Shown here in pieces: positions 1 to 7,767 of a DNA stretch of 64,000 nucleotides. Source of the stretch: Pseudomonas mucoides (GTDB lineage Bacteria; Pseudomonadota; Gammaproteobacteria; Pseudomonadales; Pseudomonadaceae); assembly GCF_015461845.1 (NCBI RefSeq), contig NZ_JACOPW010000011.1, forward strand, positions 62,001 to 126,000. Reading direction: 5' to 3'. A program made the position numbers and the translations under genes. A model generated the notes under the pieces. It did no database searches. It had not been told where the DNA came from and worked only from the letters and a program-made list of their open reading frames with translations. Position 1 is the first letter of the stretch; every line of letters begins with the position of its first letter.

Positions 1-216
1 CCCGAGATGAATCAGGATCGCCGCACTTTCGGTCAGGATGCTGCCATCGGGCAGCTGCAGCGTTGGAATCTGCTTGAGCCGGTTGAGCTTCTCCAGTGCC
101 TGGGCTGCCTCCGAGGACAACTCGACGTCGATGAAGCGATAAGGAATTTCGCACAGCTCCAGCGCCGCTTCTATCGCCGCCGCGCCGGAATTCTGGTGTC
201 CATAAAGTTGATACAT
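1..216 (-). CDS. Glutathione S-transferase, N-terminal part (cut by window edge)
   Basis: The minus strand from 216 encodes MYQLYGHQNSGAAAIEAALE and continues without a stop to base 1. This is a thioredoxin-fold GST N-terminal domain: a short first beta strand, a Ser in the usual activating position near residue 10, then the cis-Pro segment QIPTLQL and the glutathione-binding DGSILTESAAI stretch (the conserved ES pair). About 72 residues are present; the alpha-helical C-terminal domain lies outside the window. A GAGG-type ribosome binding site (complement of cctcc, about 226-230) supports the start. The GST subclass cannot be decided from this fragment. Confidence 0.85.
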   Translation of the reverse strand, partial: MYQLYGHQNSGAAAIEAALELCEIPYRFIDVELSSEAAQALEKLNRLKQIPTLQLPDGSILTESAAILIHLG

Positions 217-477
217 GGTGCGGCCTCCTGGCGAGACGGGAATGGGGTCATGAGAGGCGTCACCTGCCGGTCGTGGTGATCCAGCTAATCAGTGTAGAAG
301 CGTCGATCCGCCCTACCCGTACCATCCGACGACTGAACCATCACGCCCGCGTGGGGCGACTCACAGGGGCTATCAATACTGTCGATGTTCACCATCACAT
401 CAATGAAGTTCTCATAAAAAATCCTCGGCGTAACATCCGCTCCATACCAACCCATAAACACCCCGGAGCACACCATC

Positions 478-840
478 ATGAAACGCCAAACTATCCTCGC
501 TATCGCTTTCTCGGTCTTTGCAGTTAACGCTTTTGCCGCAACCTCTGCTCAACCTGTGGTCGCTGAAGGCGGCTCGGATCGTCTGATTGAAAGCCGAGTG
601 GCTGAAGGGGGTTCGGATCGTTTGATCGAGAATCGTGTGGCCGCTGATGGTTCCGATCGCTTGATCGAAAACCGTGTAGCCGCTGATGGTTCGGATCATC
701 TGATGGAAAACCGCGTTGCTGCTGATGGTTCTGACCATCTGATCGAGAACCGCGTAGCCGCTGATGGCTCCGATCATCTGATGCAGAACCGCGTTGCCGA
801 AGGTGGTTCCGACCGTCTGATCGAAAGCCGCGCGGCATAA
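478..840 (+). CDS. Secreted protein of seven 13-residue repeats (phage-infection-protein-like)
   Basis: This is a 120-aa protein. Residues 1-20 form a signal peptide ending NAFA. Residues 28-118 are seven uninterrupted copies of a 13-residue unit with consensus VA(E/A)(G/D)GSD(R/H)L(I/M)E(N/S)R, and AA closes the chain. The outer copies carry EGGSDRL and the inner ones ADGSDHL, so the array is graded rather than identical. A GGAG site nine bases before ATG supports the start, and a strong hairpin terminator follows. Similar short repeat proteins are common in Pseudomonas and are often annotated 'phage infection protein', a name with little experimental meaning that I recall rather than can prove here. 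No enzyme motif is visible. The likely location is periplasmic or secreted. Confidence 0.8.
   Translation: MKRQTILAIAFSVFAVNAFAATSAQPVVAEGGSDRLIESRVAEGGSDRLIENRVAADGSDRLIENRVAADGSDHLMENRVAADGSDHLIENRVAADGSDHLMQNRVAEGGSDRLIESRAA
559..831 (+). repeat. Seven tandem 39-bp coding repeats
   Basis: Seven in-frame 39-bp units encode the 13-residue repeats of the secreted protein. Units differ mainly at third positions and at a few codons (cgt/cat for Arg/His, atc/atg for Ile/Met). This suggests old duplications under protein-level selection, with copy number free to change by slippage or recombination. Confidence 0.85.
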
Positions 841-868
841 ATGCAGGGGTTTACCGCAGTACTCAATG

Positions 869-899
869 AAAAACCCGGCCTGACCCGCCGGGTTTTTTT
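869..899. terminator. Bidirectional Rho-independent terminator
   Basis: The stem AAACCCGGC / GCCGGGTTT with a 7-base loop is flanked by A-rich sequence on the left and a T run on the right. It can therefore end both the repeat-protein transcript (+) and the convergent lipoprotein transcript (-). Confidence 0.85.
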
Positions 900-920
900 A
901 CGCCTCTCGTTCGATCAGGG

Positions 921-2015
921 TTACTGGCCAGCCCGCTTCATGCAACGCTGATAACGCTCATCGACGCGCTTGGCAAACCATGCCGTGGTGAGCTTGCGGG
1001 TGATTTTCGGGCTTTGCAGTTCGATCCCCGGCAACACGGCACGAGGCAATGCCCTGCCCTCGGCCTGATCGGCCAACGCGAACACTCGCCGGTAGAGTTC
1101 CGTTTCCTCGAATTTCAGGCTTTTGCCCTCCTCCAATTGATTGCGAATGGTCGTATTGCGCATCCCCAACGGCTTGCCAAGGCTGCGCACCGCCACTTCC
1201 GTGGTACCGGGCATGATCGAGTCATACCGGACCAAGTCGCCATCCAGCGCCAACGGGATGCCTGACACCCGGCTCAACGCGTTCTGAAACGCCGCATTGC
1301 GGCTGGCGTACCAACCGGCATTGAAATCAGCGAAGCGATACAACGGTTGCGTGTAGCTCACCGGATAACCGAGCAAATGGGCGATGCCGAAGTACATGCC
1401 GCCGCGCCGAGTGAATACCTCGTGGCGAATCGAGCCTTCCACCGGGTACGGATAGTTCTTCGCCTGCTGTTCGGCGAACTCGATACTGACCTGCATCGGC
1501 CCGGCGGTGTGTACCGGATTGAAGCCACCGAACAGGGTCTTGCCCAAGGGCACCATGCCAATGAAATCATCGAAAATCGCGCTGAGTTCCTTTTCACTGC
1601 GCGCCGCGTTGAGGCGGTCGCTGTAGCTTTTGCCGTTGGGTGACTTCACCTGCAGCGCGCCGCTGATCAACAGGCTGGGGATGTGGACTTTAGCGGCGCG
1701 ACGGTCGATTTCGTCCCGGGCGATCTTGCCCAGGCCCGGCACAGGCGGGTCGACCTGGAAGGTGGATTCCTGCTCGGTCACGGCGAGCACCGAACACAGG
1801 TTTTGCGTGGACGGATAAATATTCTGGGCGGCGAAGGCGGCGTAGATGTCCGTGGCCCACCCTTGGCGATCCGTGGTTTTGGCCGGCAGCAAGCGCACGA
1901 TTTCGGCCTTGACCTCGGCGGGCGGGCGCGCGGGTTGTTCCTGCGGGTGCTGAGTGCCGCAACCGGCCAGCAGCAACAGCGCCGCGCCGCCCATGATCAA
2001 TCGATTGGCTTGCAT
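921..2015 (-). CDS. DUF1615 outer-membrane lipoprotein, YaiW-like
   Basis: This 364-aa protein has an N-terminal lipoprotein signal with the lipobox LLAGC (Cys at about residue 19) and matches the length of E. coli YaiW, the best-known DUF1615 member. The body has typical DUF1615 stretches: a Glu-containing EQESTFQVDPP segment, an HTAGPMQVS segment, and FADFNAGWYASRNAAF. The first two resemble lysozyme-like or lytic transglycosylase folds (catalytic-Glu-like EQES, then GPMQV), so a peptidoglycan-related role is possible but not shown. In E. coli, YaiW is a surface lipoprotein that affects entry of the proline-rich peptide Bac7. The start has GGAG six bases upstream. The gene stands alone and converges on the repeat-protein gene. 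Confidence 0.85.
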   Translation of the reverse strand: MQANRLIMGGAALLLLAGCGTQHPQEQPARPPAEVKAEIVRLLPAKTTDRQGWATDIYAAFAAQNIYPSTQNLCSVLAVTEQESTFQVDPPVPGLGKIARDEIDRRAAKVHIPSLLISGALQVKSPNGKSYSDRLNAARSEKELSAIFDDFIGMVPLGKTLFGGFNPVHTAGPMQVSIEFAEQQAKNYPYPVEGSIRHEVFTRRGGMYFGIAHLLGYPVSYTQPLYRFADFNAGWYASRNAAFQNALSRVSGIPLALDGDLVRYDSIMPGTTEVAVRSLGKPLGMRNTTIRNQLEEGKSLKFEETELYRRVFALADQAEGRALPRAVLPGIELQSPKITRKLTTAWFAKRVDERYQRCMKRAGQ

Positions 2016-2199
2016 GGTGCTCCATCAAATCCGTTGAGCCGGGTTAACCATACGACCAATGGCATGGCGCAGGCTATGACTCTTGCGGCCGCGCCCTGTT
2101 CCATCGTCATGTCAGCGGGGCCTTTTTCCGTTGGGCGGTCAGCCTTCCGGCCGACTGCGCCTGAACCATACTTGAGCCAGTCACCGAGGAGACAGGCTC

Positions 2200-3735
2200 A
2201 TGCACCGTAGCGACGTACTGATCGTCGGCGCCGGCCCGACCGGGCTGGTCCTGGCGCTGTGGTTGAGCAAACTGGGGATCCGCGTGCGGATTATCGACAA
2301 GACGTCGGCGCCCGGCACCACGTCGCGTGCGCTGGCAGTCCAGGCGCGCACGCTGGAGCTGTATCGCCAGCTCGACCTCAGCGAAGCCGTGGTGCAAAAC
2401 GGCCATCGCGTGGCGGCAGCAAATTTCTGGGTCAGCGGTGAATCGGTTGCACGATTGCCACTGAGCAACATCGGCGCTGGCCTGACACCCTATTCGTTCA
2501 TGGAAATCTTTCCACAAGACCAGCACGAACGCTTACTGATCGAGCGTCTTGAAACCTTCGGCATCAAGGTGGAACGCGGCACCGAACTGGAGGATTTCGA
2601 GGAAACCGGCGATGGCATCACCGCCCACTTGCGCCTGCCCGATGGCCAACAGGAAACCTGCCAGGCGTGTTACCTGGCCGGTTGTGATGGTGCCCGTTCG
2701 ATAGTGCGTAAAAAGCTGGACACCGGGTTTCCCGGTGGCACCTACCAACAGATTTTCTACGTGGCGGATGTGCAGGCCAGCGGGCCGGCACTCAACGGCG
2801 AACTGCACGTGGACCTTGATGAAGCGGACTTCCTCGCCGTGTTTCCGCTCGCCGGCAGCGGGCGCGCGCGGTTGATCGGCACCGTGCGCGACGAGCGCGC
2901 CGACCGGGCTGAAACCCTGCGTTTCGAGGACGTCAGCAGCCGGGCCATCGAACATCTGCAGGTGCAGATCGAGCAGGTGAACTGGTTCTCGACCTATCGC
3001 GTGCATCACCGGGTGGCCGATCACTTTCGCACCGGCCGCGCCTTTTTGTTGGGCGACGCGGCCCACGTTCACAGCCCGGCCGGTGGTCAGGGCATGAACA
3101 CCGGGATTGGCGATGCGATCAACCTGGCGTGGAAATTCGCGGCGGTGTTGAGTGGCGGTGCCGAGGCCAAACTCCTCGACACCTACGAAACCGAACGCAT
3201 CGCCTTTGCGCGCAAACTCGTCGCGACCACCGACCGGGTGTTCAGTTTCGTCACCGCCGAGGGACGCGTGGCCGACGTGCTAAGGACACGGCTGGCACCG
3301 TTTTTGATCCCGAAGATGGCCTCGTTTGAAACGTCCCGCGAGTTCCTGTTTCGCACGGTCTCGCAGATCACTCTCAACTATCGTGGCATGCCGTTAAGCA
3401 CCGGCGTTGCCGGGCACGTTCACGGCGGCGATCGCCTGCCTTGGGCGCATGACGGCGAAGGCGACAACTTTGAATCGCTGAGGAATCCGACCTGGCAGGT
3501 GCACGTGTATGGCGACACCAGCGACGAAATGATCGCCTGGTGCATCGAGCATCATCTGCCCTTGCATGTGTTTGACTGGCGACCGGCGTTTGAAGCAGCG
3601 GGGTTGGGGCGTAACGGGTTTTATCTGCTGCGCCCGGATACGTATGTGGCGATTGCCGAGACGTGTTCCGATCCGAAGGTGATTGAGCGGTACTTCAACC
3701 ATCATGGAATCCGGCCGTACTTCGGCACGCCCTGA
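2200..3735 (+). CDS. FAD-dependent aromatic-ring monooxygenase (PheA/TfdB type)
   Basis: This 511-aa class A flavoprotein monooxygenase carries the Rossmann FAD motif GAGPTGL at residues 9-15, the NAD(P)H/FAD DG-type segment CDGARSIVRK in the middle, and the second FAD motif GDAAHVHSPAGGQGMN near residue 285. The C-terminal part ends in a thioredoxin-like region (HVFDWRP... YLLRPDTYVAI), as in phenol, pentachlorophenol and resorcinol hydroxylases. The enzyme would hydroxylate an aromatic or quinone-like substrate with NAD(P)H and O2 in the cytoplasm. No neighbouring catabolic genes identify the substrate. A GAGACAGG site precedes ATG. Confidence 0.85.
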   Translation: MHRSDVLIVGAGPTGLVLALWLSKLGIRVRIIDKTSAPGTTSRALAVQARTLELYRQLDLSEAVVQNGHRVAAANFWVSGESVARLPLSNIGAGLTPYSFMEIFPQDQHERLLIERLETFGIKVERGTELEDFEETGDGITAHLRLPDGQQETCQACYLAGCDGARSIVRKKLDTGFPGGTYQQIFYVADVQASGPALNGELHVDLDEADFLAVFPLAGSGRARLIGTVRDERADRAETLRFEDVSSRAIEHLQVQIEQVNWFSTYRVHHRVADHFRTGRAFLLGDAAHVHSPAGGQGMNTGIGDAINLAWKFAAVLSGGAEAKLLDTYETERIAFARKLVATTDRVFSFVTAEGRVADVLRTRLAPFLIPKMASFETSREFLFRTVSQITLNYRGMPLSTGVAGHVHGGDRLPWAHDGEGDNFESLRNPTWQVHVYGDTSDEMIAWCIEHHLPLHVFDWRPAFEAAGLGRNGFYLLRPDTYVAIAETCSDPKVIERYFNHHGIRPYFGTP

Positions 3736-3753
3736 AGTCACCACCAATCAACG

Positions 3754-3842
3754 GTGGGAGCGAGCTTGCTCGCGATGGCGTTAGCACATTCAAAAGTGAT
3801 GTGACTGACCGTCCGCTATCGCGAGCAAGCTCGCTCCCACAG
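3754..3842. repeat. REPIN, GTGGGAGCGAGC family
   Basis: Two REP units in inverted orientation (GTGGGAGCGAGCTTGCTCGC and its complement) are separated by about 40 bases. Each REP is itself a hairpin, so the whole is a REPIN doublet. It lies between the convergent ends of the monooxygenase and hemB genes. Confidence 0.85.
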
Positions 3843-3858
3843 GGTTATGTGGCGGGGT

Positions 3859-4833
3859 TTAGATCCCGGCCAGGGCCAGGTCCATTGCGAAGTAGGTGAA
3901 GATCAGATCCGCGCCCGCCCGCTTGATCGCTCCCAGGCTTTCACGCACCACACGGTCCTCATCAATCGCCCCCGCTTGCGCGGCGAATTTGATCATCGCG
4001 TACTCGCCGCTGACCTGATACGCCGACAGCGGCAAACGCGATACTTCGCGGATGTCGCGGATGATGTCGAGGTAGGCGCCGGCCGGCTTGACCATCAGTG
4101 CATCCGCGCCTTCCTGTTCGTCCATCAGCGATTCGCGCACTGCTTCGCGGCGGTTCATCGGGTTCATCTGATAGCTTTTGCGGTCGCCCTTGAGCGCGCT
4201 ACCGCCGGCTTCACGGAACGGGCCGTAGAGCGCCGAGGCAAACTTGGTCGAATAGGCCATGATCGCCGTCTGGCTGAAACCGGCGGCGTCCAGCGCCCGG
4301 CGAATCGCCTGGACCTGCCCGTCCATGGCCGCCGACGGGGCAATCACATCGGCACCGGCCCGAGCAGCGGCGACAGCTTGCTTGCCAAGGTTGATCAGGG
4401 TCTGGTCGTTATCGACCTCGTGGTTGTGCATCACGCCACAATGGCCGTGGTCGGTGTATTCGCAGAAGCAGGTGTCGGACATCACGATCATTTCCGGCAC
4501 GGCATCCTTGGCGATCCGCGACATGCGCGACACCAGCCCGTTATCGCTCCAGGTATCGCTGCCGCTGCTGTCCAGATGATGCGACACGCCGAAGGTCATG
4601 ACCGACTTGATGCCGGCGCGGGCGTAGCGCTCGATTTCGCCGGCCAGTTTCGACTCCGGAATGCGCATGACGCCGGGCATGCTGTTGATCGGCACGAAGT
4701 CGTCGATTTCTTCCTCGACGAAAATCGGCAGCACCAGGTCGTTCAGGCTGAACTCGGTTTCCTGGAACAGGCTGCGCAGGCTCGCATTGCGGCGCAGACG
4801 GCGTGGACGTGCTTCGGGGAACTGGCTGGACAT
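3859..4833 (-). CDS. hemB: Delta-aminolevulinic acid dehydratase, zinc type
   Basis: This 324-aa enzyme condenses two 5-aminolevulinate molecules to porphobilinogen in tetrapyrrole synthesis. The two active-site lysines are visible in AYSTKFASALYGPFRE and ALMVKPAGAYLDIIRD. The metal site reads DTCFCEYTDHGHCG, with three cysteines as in the zinc-dependent E. coli enzyme. The studied P. aeruginosa HemB has an Asp-rich, cysteine-free version and needs magnesium. The start at 4833 is preferred because AGGA lies six bases upstream; an ATG two codons earlier (4839) and a longer frame to 4908 are less likely. The length equals E. coli HemB. It stands alone between REPINs and may be a second HemB in this genome. 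Confidence 0.93.
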   Translation of the reverse strand: MSSQFPEARPRRLRRNASLRSLFQETEFSLNDLVLPIFVEEEIDDFVPINSMPGVMRIPESKLAGEIERYARAGIKSVMTFGVSHHLDSSGSDTWSDNGLVSRMSRIAKDAVPEMIVMSDTCFCEYTDHGHCGVMHNHEVDNDQTLINLGKQAVAAARAGADVIAPSAAMDGQVQAIRRALDAAGFSQTAIMAYSTKFASALYGPFREAGGSALKGDRKSYQMNPMNRREAVRESLMDEQEGADALMVKPAGAYLDIIRDIREVSRLPLSAYQVSGEYAMIKFAAQAGAIDEDRVVRESLGAIKRAGADLIFTYFAMDLALAGI

Positions 4834-4971
4834 GGGCATTCCTGAAAAACAGAGGATGAGACTAACGTCGTAGGGGGTGAAGCTTATGCCCTGCAAGGCA
4901 CAAGGCACAAACCTCAGGTGCAGAACAAACCCTTACCGGCTCGGCAATAATCCCCCGGATCGACACAGCCC

Positions 4972-5064
4972 CCTGTAGGAGTGAGCCTGCTCGCGATAGC
5001 GATAGCACATGCACCGTCAGTGTGACTGACACACCGCTATCGCGAGCAGGTTCACTCCGACAGG
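4972..5064. repeat. REPIN, GTAGGAGTGAGC family
   Basis: This is an inverted pair of REP units of a second sequence class (TGTAGGAGTGAGCCTGCTCG and a near complement with two changes). It lies between hemB and the PhzF-like gene. Confidence 0.85.
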
Positions 5065-5065
5065 T

Positions 5066-5908
5066 TTAGAGCTTCAGGGTGCCGGAAATACAGGTCACCA
5101 CCGCTCCACCAATCCAGATTTCATCACCGACCTGATCCACCTGAATGCGCCCCGCCCGTCCCATCGTCAGGCCCTGGCTGACCACATAGGAGGCTGGCGC
5201 CAGCCCCTCGGCAAGCAACCACTGCGCAATCCCGGCATTCAAACTGCCGGTCGCCGGGTCTTCCGGCATGCCGTCGCCGGAGATGAAGGCCCGTACTTCG
5301 AATTGCGCTTCATCCCCATCACGCTCGGGATTCCACGGTGCAATCACACCGACCGCCAGGCCCAACATTTGCGAGTGATCCGGTTGCAGCTCCAGCACCT
5401 GCTGGCGGTCCGCGACCATCACCGCCAGCCAGCCAGCGCCGTTATCCACCCACTGCGCCCGGACAATCACCCCGACCTCCAGACCGAGCCCGCGTCGCAC
5501 GCGCTCCACCAGTTCGGCGTCCACCGGCCCGGCGTTGATCAGGGGTGGCGCGAGAAAGGCCAGCTCCGCGCCTTGTCGACGGACCCGCACCAGCCCGACG
5601 CCGCACTCCTGAATGATCTCCTCGCCCTTGGGCACGCCACCAGCCTCAAGCCAGGCATGGCAAGTGCCCAGGGTCGGATGACCGGCGAAGGGCAACTCAT
5701 TCAGGGTGGTAAAGATCCGCACGCGATAGTCGGCCCGCGGATCGCGCGGCTCCAGCACAAACGTGGTTTCACTGAGGTTGGTCCAGGTCGCGAACGCCGC
5801 CATGCGTTCATCACTGAGTGCGTCGGCCCCCAACACCACCGCCAACGGATTGCCCTTGAGGGCGACGCGGCTGAAGACATCTACTTGCTTGAAATCGAAT
5901 GTACGCAT
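5066..5908 (-). CDS. PhzF-family isomerase/epimerase-like protein
   Basis: This 280-aa protein has the PhzF/diaminopimelate-epimerase fold. Visible signatures are FKQVDVFSRVALKGNPLAVV at the start, SETTFVLEP (the Glu of this motif is the catalytic acid/base in PhzF), FAGHPTLGTCHA, and in the second half GDGMPEDPATGSLN. In phenazine producers PhzF isomerises trans-2,3-dihydro-3-hydroxyanthranilate. No other phz gene is here, so this is one of the widespread PhzF homologues of unknown substrate. AAGGA six bases before ATG supports the start. It is probably cotranscribed with the upstream GST gene, 24 bases away. Confidence 0.88.
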   Translation of the reverse strand: MRTFDFKQVDVFSRVALKGNPLAVVLGADALSDERMAAFATWTNLSETTFVLEPRDPRADYRVRIFTTLNELPFAGHPTLGTCHAWLEAGGVPKGEEIIQECGVGLVRVRRQGAELAFLAPPLINAGPVDAELVERVRRGLGLEVGVIVRAQWVDNGAGWLAVMVADRQQVLELQPDHSQMLGLAVGVIAPWNPERDGDEAQFEVRAFISGDGMPEDPATGSLNAGIAQWLLAEGLAPASYVVSQGLTMGRAGRIQVDQVGDEIWIGGAVVTCISGTLKL

Positions 5909-5932
5909 GATCTTCCTTGTTCGTGAGGCACT

Positions 5933-6631
5933 CTACTTAGGGATTTCCAGCCCACGGATCACCGCCGGCCGCGAGAGAAAGCGTTCCAGCACGCGCGTGA
6001 CGTTCTTGAAATCCTTGATGCCCACCAGGTCGCCGGCCTCATAGAAACCGATCAGGTTGCGCACCCACGGGAACGTCGCGATATCGGCGATGGTGTAGCG
6101 TTCACCCATGATCCAGTCGCGCCCTTCAAGGCGTCCATCCAAAACTTTTAACAAACGTTTACTTTCCTCGACGTAACGGTCGCGGGGGCGTTTGTCCTCG
6201 TAGTCCTTGCCGGCAAACTTGTTGAAGAAACCTACCTGGCCGAACATCGGCCCGATGCCGCCCATCTGGAACATCAACCATTGAATCGTCTCGTAACGCG
6301 CGGCCGATTCCTGCGCCAGCAGTTGCCCGCTCTTGTCGGCGAGGTAAATCAGAATCGCCCCGGACTCGAACAATGGCAGGGGTTTGTCCTCGGGACCATG
6401 CGGGTCGAGGATCGCCGGGATCTTGTTGTTGGGGCTCAACGACAAAAACTCGGGGGACATCTGATCCTGGGTGTCGAAGCCCACCCGATGCGGCTCGTAG
6501 GGCAGTCCGATTTCTTCGAGCATGATCGAGACCTTGACGCCGTTGGGGGTCGGCAAGGAGTACAGCTGGATCCAGTCGGGGTATTGAGCCGGCCATTTTC
6601 GGGTAATCGGGAACGCAGACAGATCGGTCAT
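5933..6631 (-). CDS. Glutathione S-transferase, YghU/YfcG (Nu) class
   Basis: This 232-aa protein resembles E. coli YfcG/YghU: IQLYSLPTPNGVKVSIMLEE carries the TPNG active-site turn of that class, followed by NKIPAI (cis-Pro), LFESGAILIYLA (Glu-Ser glutathione contact) and the C-terminal helical domain with TIADIATFPW. Nu-class enzymes show glutathione-disulfide-bond reductase or peroxidase activity. GGAGG six bases upstream fixes the start. The PhzF-like gene follows 24 bases downstream on the same strand. Confidence 0.88.
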   Translation of the reverse strand: MTDLSAFPITRKWPAQYPDWIQLYSLPTPNGVKVSIMLEEIGLPYEPHRVGFDTQDQMSPEFLSLSPNNKIPAILDPHGPEDKPLPLFESGAILIYLADKSGQLLAQESAARYETIQWLMFQMGGIGPMFGQVGFFNKFAGKDYEDKRPRDRYVEESKRLLKVLDGRLEGRDWIMGERYTIADIATFPWVRNLIGFYEAGDLVGIKDFKNVTRVLERFLSRPAVIRGLEIPK

Positions 6632-7001
6632 CGGTAGCCTCCATCGCCAAATAAAGCGTTGAGCATAATCCAGGATTGGCGCCCGCAGGTTGCGATCTTT
6701 TCGCGTTATCGAAACCGCTGATGATGACGATCAAAAGATGTCAGCCTTTGCCAACGCGTCTACGTGTAGGGTGTCCATAATTTCGCAACATCTTGTCGAT
6801 AACCTTGACTGCACCCTGTTCAAGGTTATCGATAAAGTGCCGCGCACCCGCCGGTATCGAACCAAACAGGCTCAGAGGACTCTGAGCAATGCCCTTTCGA
6901 ACACGGACCGGCCCAACGACATGGAAAACACCCGAAGCTGGGAGCTGGCGGTGTAAAGGTTTGTCAGCCTTAACTGAATGCGCTGAAGATCCCTTATTCA
7001 C
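6632..7001. other. 370-bp intergenic region between divergent genes
   Basis: No supportable coding sequence was found. The region separates the GST gene (-) from the histidine phosphatase gene (+) and should contain both promoters. Its only clear structure is the 13-bp palindrome described separately. Confidence 0.6.
6796..6832. promoter_or_regulatory. 13-bp perfect inverted repeat TCGATAACCTTGA
   Basis: TCGATAACCTTGA and its exact complement are separated by 11 bases. The arms extend by about three weaker pairs. No T run follows, so it looks more like a protein-binding site or small RNA hairpin than a terminator. The function is unknown. Confidence 0.5.
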
Positions 7002-7676
7002 ATGATGAACCTGTCCAGATTCGCTAAACGCTTCAAACACCGTGCGTATATTTTCCTGCCGACGCTGCTGGCGGCGAGCGCATTGTTTTTGTCGCTGGAG
7101 TCCAGCGAAAGCCGCGCCCAGCCGGCGGACGGCACCCAGACCCTGGTGTTCCTGCGTCACGCAGAAAAACCCGCTGGAGGTCTGGGCCAGCTCAATTGCC
7201 AGGGCCTCAACCGCGCCATCGACCTGGCCACCTTGTTGCCGGAAAAATTCGGCAAGGCCAACTATGTGTTTGCCGCCAACCCGACGCGCAATGTCGAGGA
7301 AGGCGAACTGGACAATTCCTACAGCTACATCCGCCCCCTGATGACCATCAGCCCCAGCGCGATCAAGCTCGGCTTGCCGGTGAACATCGAGTTCTCGGCC
7401 AACGACACCAGCGATCTGGCGGACGAATTGCTTCACGACAAGTACCACAACGCCATCATCTACACCGCCTGGTCCCACGGCTACCTGCCCGAGTTGATCA
7501 ACAAGGTCGCTGGAGAGGCGGTCGGCAAGAAACAGAACATCACCGAGGACTGGGAGTCCAGTGACTACGATTCGGTGTACGTACTGACCCTGACCTGGCA
7601 CAACGGCAAGGCCAGCCTCGTCAGCCACAGTTACAAACAAGGGCTGGATAACGGCTCGCAGACGTGTCCGACCTAA
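7002..7676 (+). CDS. Exported histidine phosphatase superfamily protein
   Basis: This 224-aa protein has an N-terminal hydrophobic export segment (about residues 16-33, IFLPTLLAASALFLSL) and then the phosphohistidine motif LVFLRHAEKP, the RHG-type signature of the phosphoglycerate-mutase-like fold. A second histidine appears in AWSHGYLPELI. The chain lacks the long inserts of true phytases, so it is a small periplasmic phosphatase of unknown substrate. Two adjacent ATG codons (7002, 7005) can start it and the ribosome site is weak. An ArsP-like permease gene follows 91 bases later. Confidence 0.8.
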   Translation: MMNLSRFAKRFKHRAYIFLPTLLAASALFLSLESSESRAQPADGTQTLVFLRHAEKPAGGLGQLNCQGLNRAIDLATLLPEKFGKANYVFAANPTRNVEEGELDNSYSYIRPLMTISPSAIKLGLPVNIEFSANDTSDLADELLHDKYHNAIIYTAWSHGYLPELINKVAGEAVGKKQNITEDWESSDYDSVYVLTLTWHNGKASLVSHSYKQGLDNGSQTCPT

Positions 7677-7767
7677 GCGGTCGGCAACTTCCCACACGCA
7701 GTGAAGACCACGGCAGACAAGTGGCGGGCTATCATGTACCCAACTCCCCTTTGCCTGGACTCTCTTC

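Noticed and set aside
3847..4845. Long plus-strand open frame opposite hemB
   Set aside because: It is the antisense shadow of hemB in high-GC DNA. The minus strand carries all HemB motifs; the plus frame shows low-complexity His/Arg/Val composition and no family.
5066..5908. Phenazine biosynthesis cluster
   Set aside because: Only a PhzF-fold homologue is present, with no other phz genes nearby. Such homologues are widespread in non-producers.
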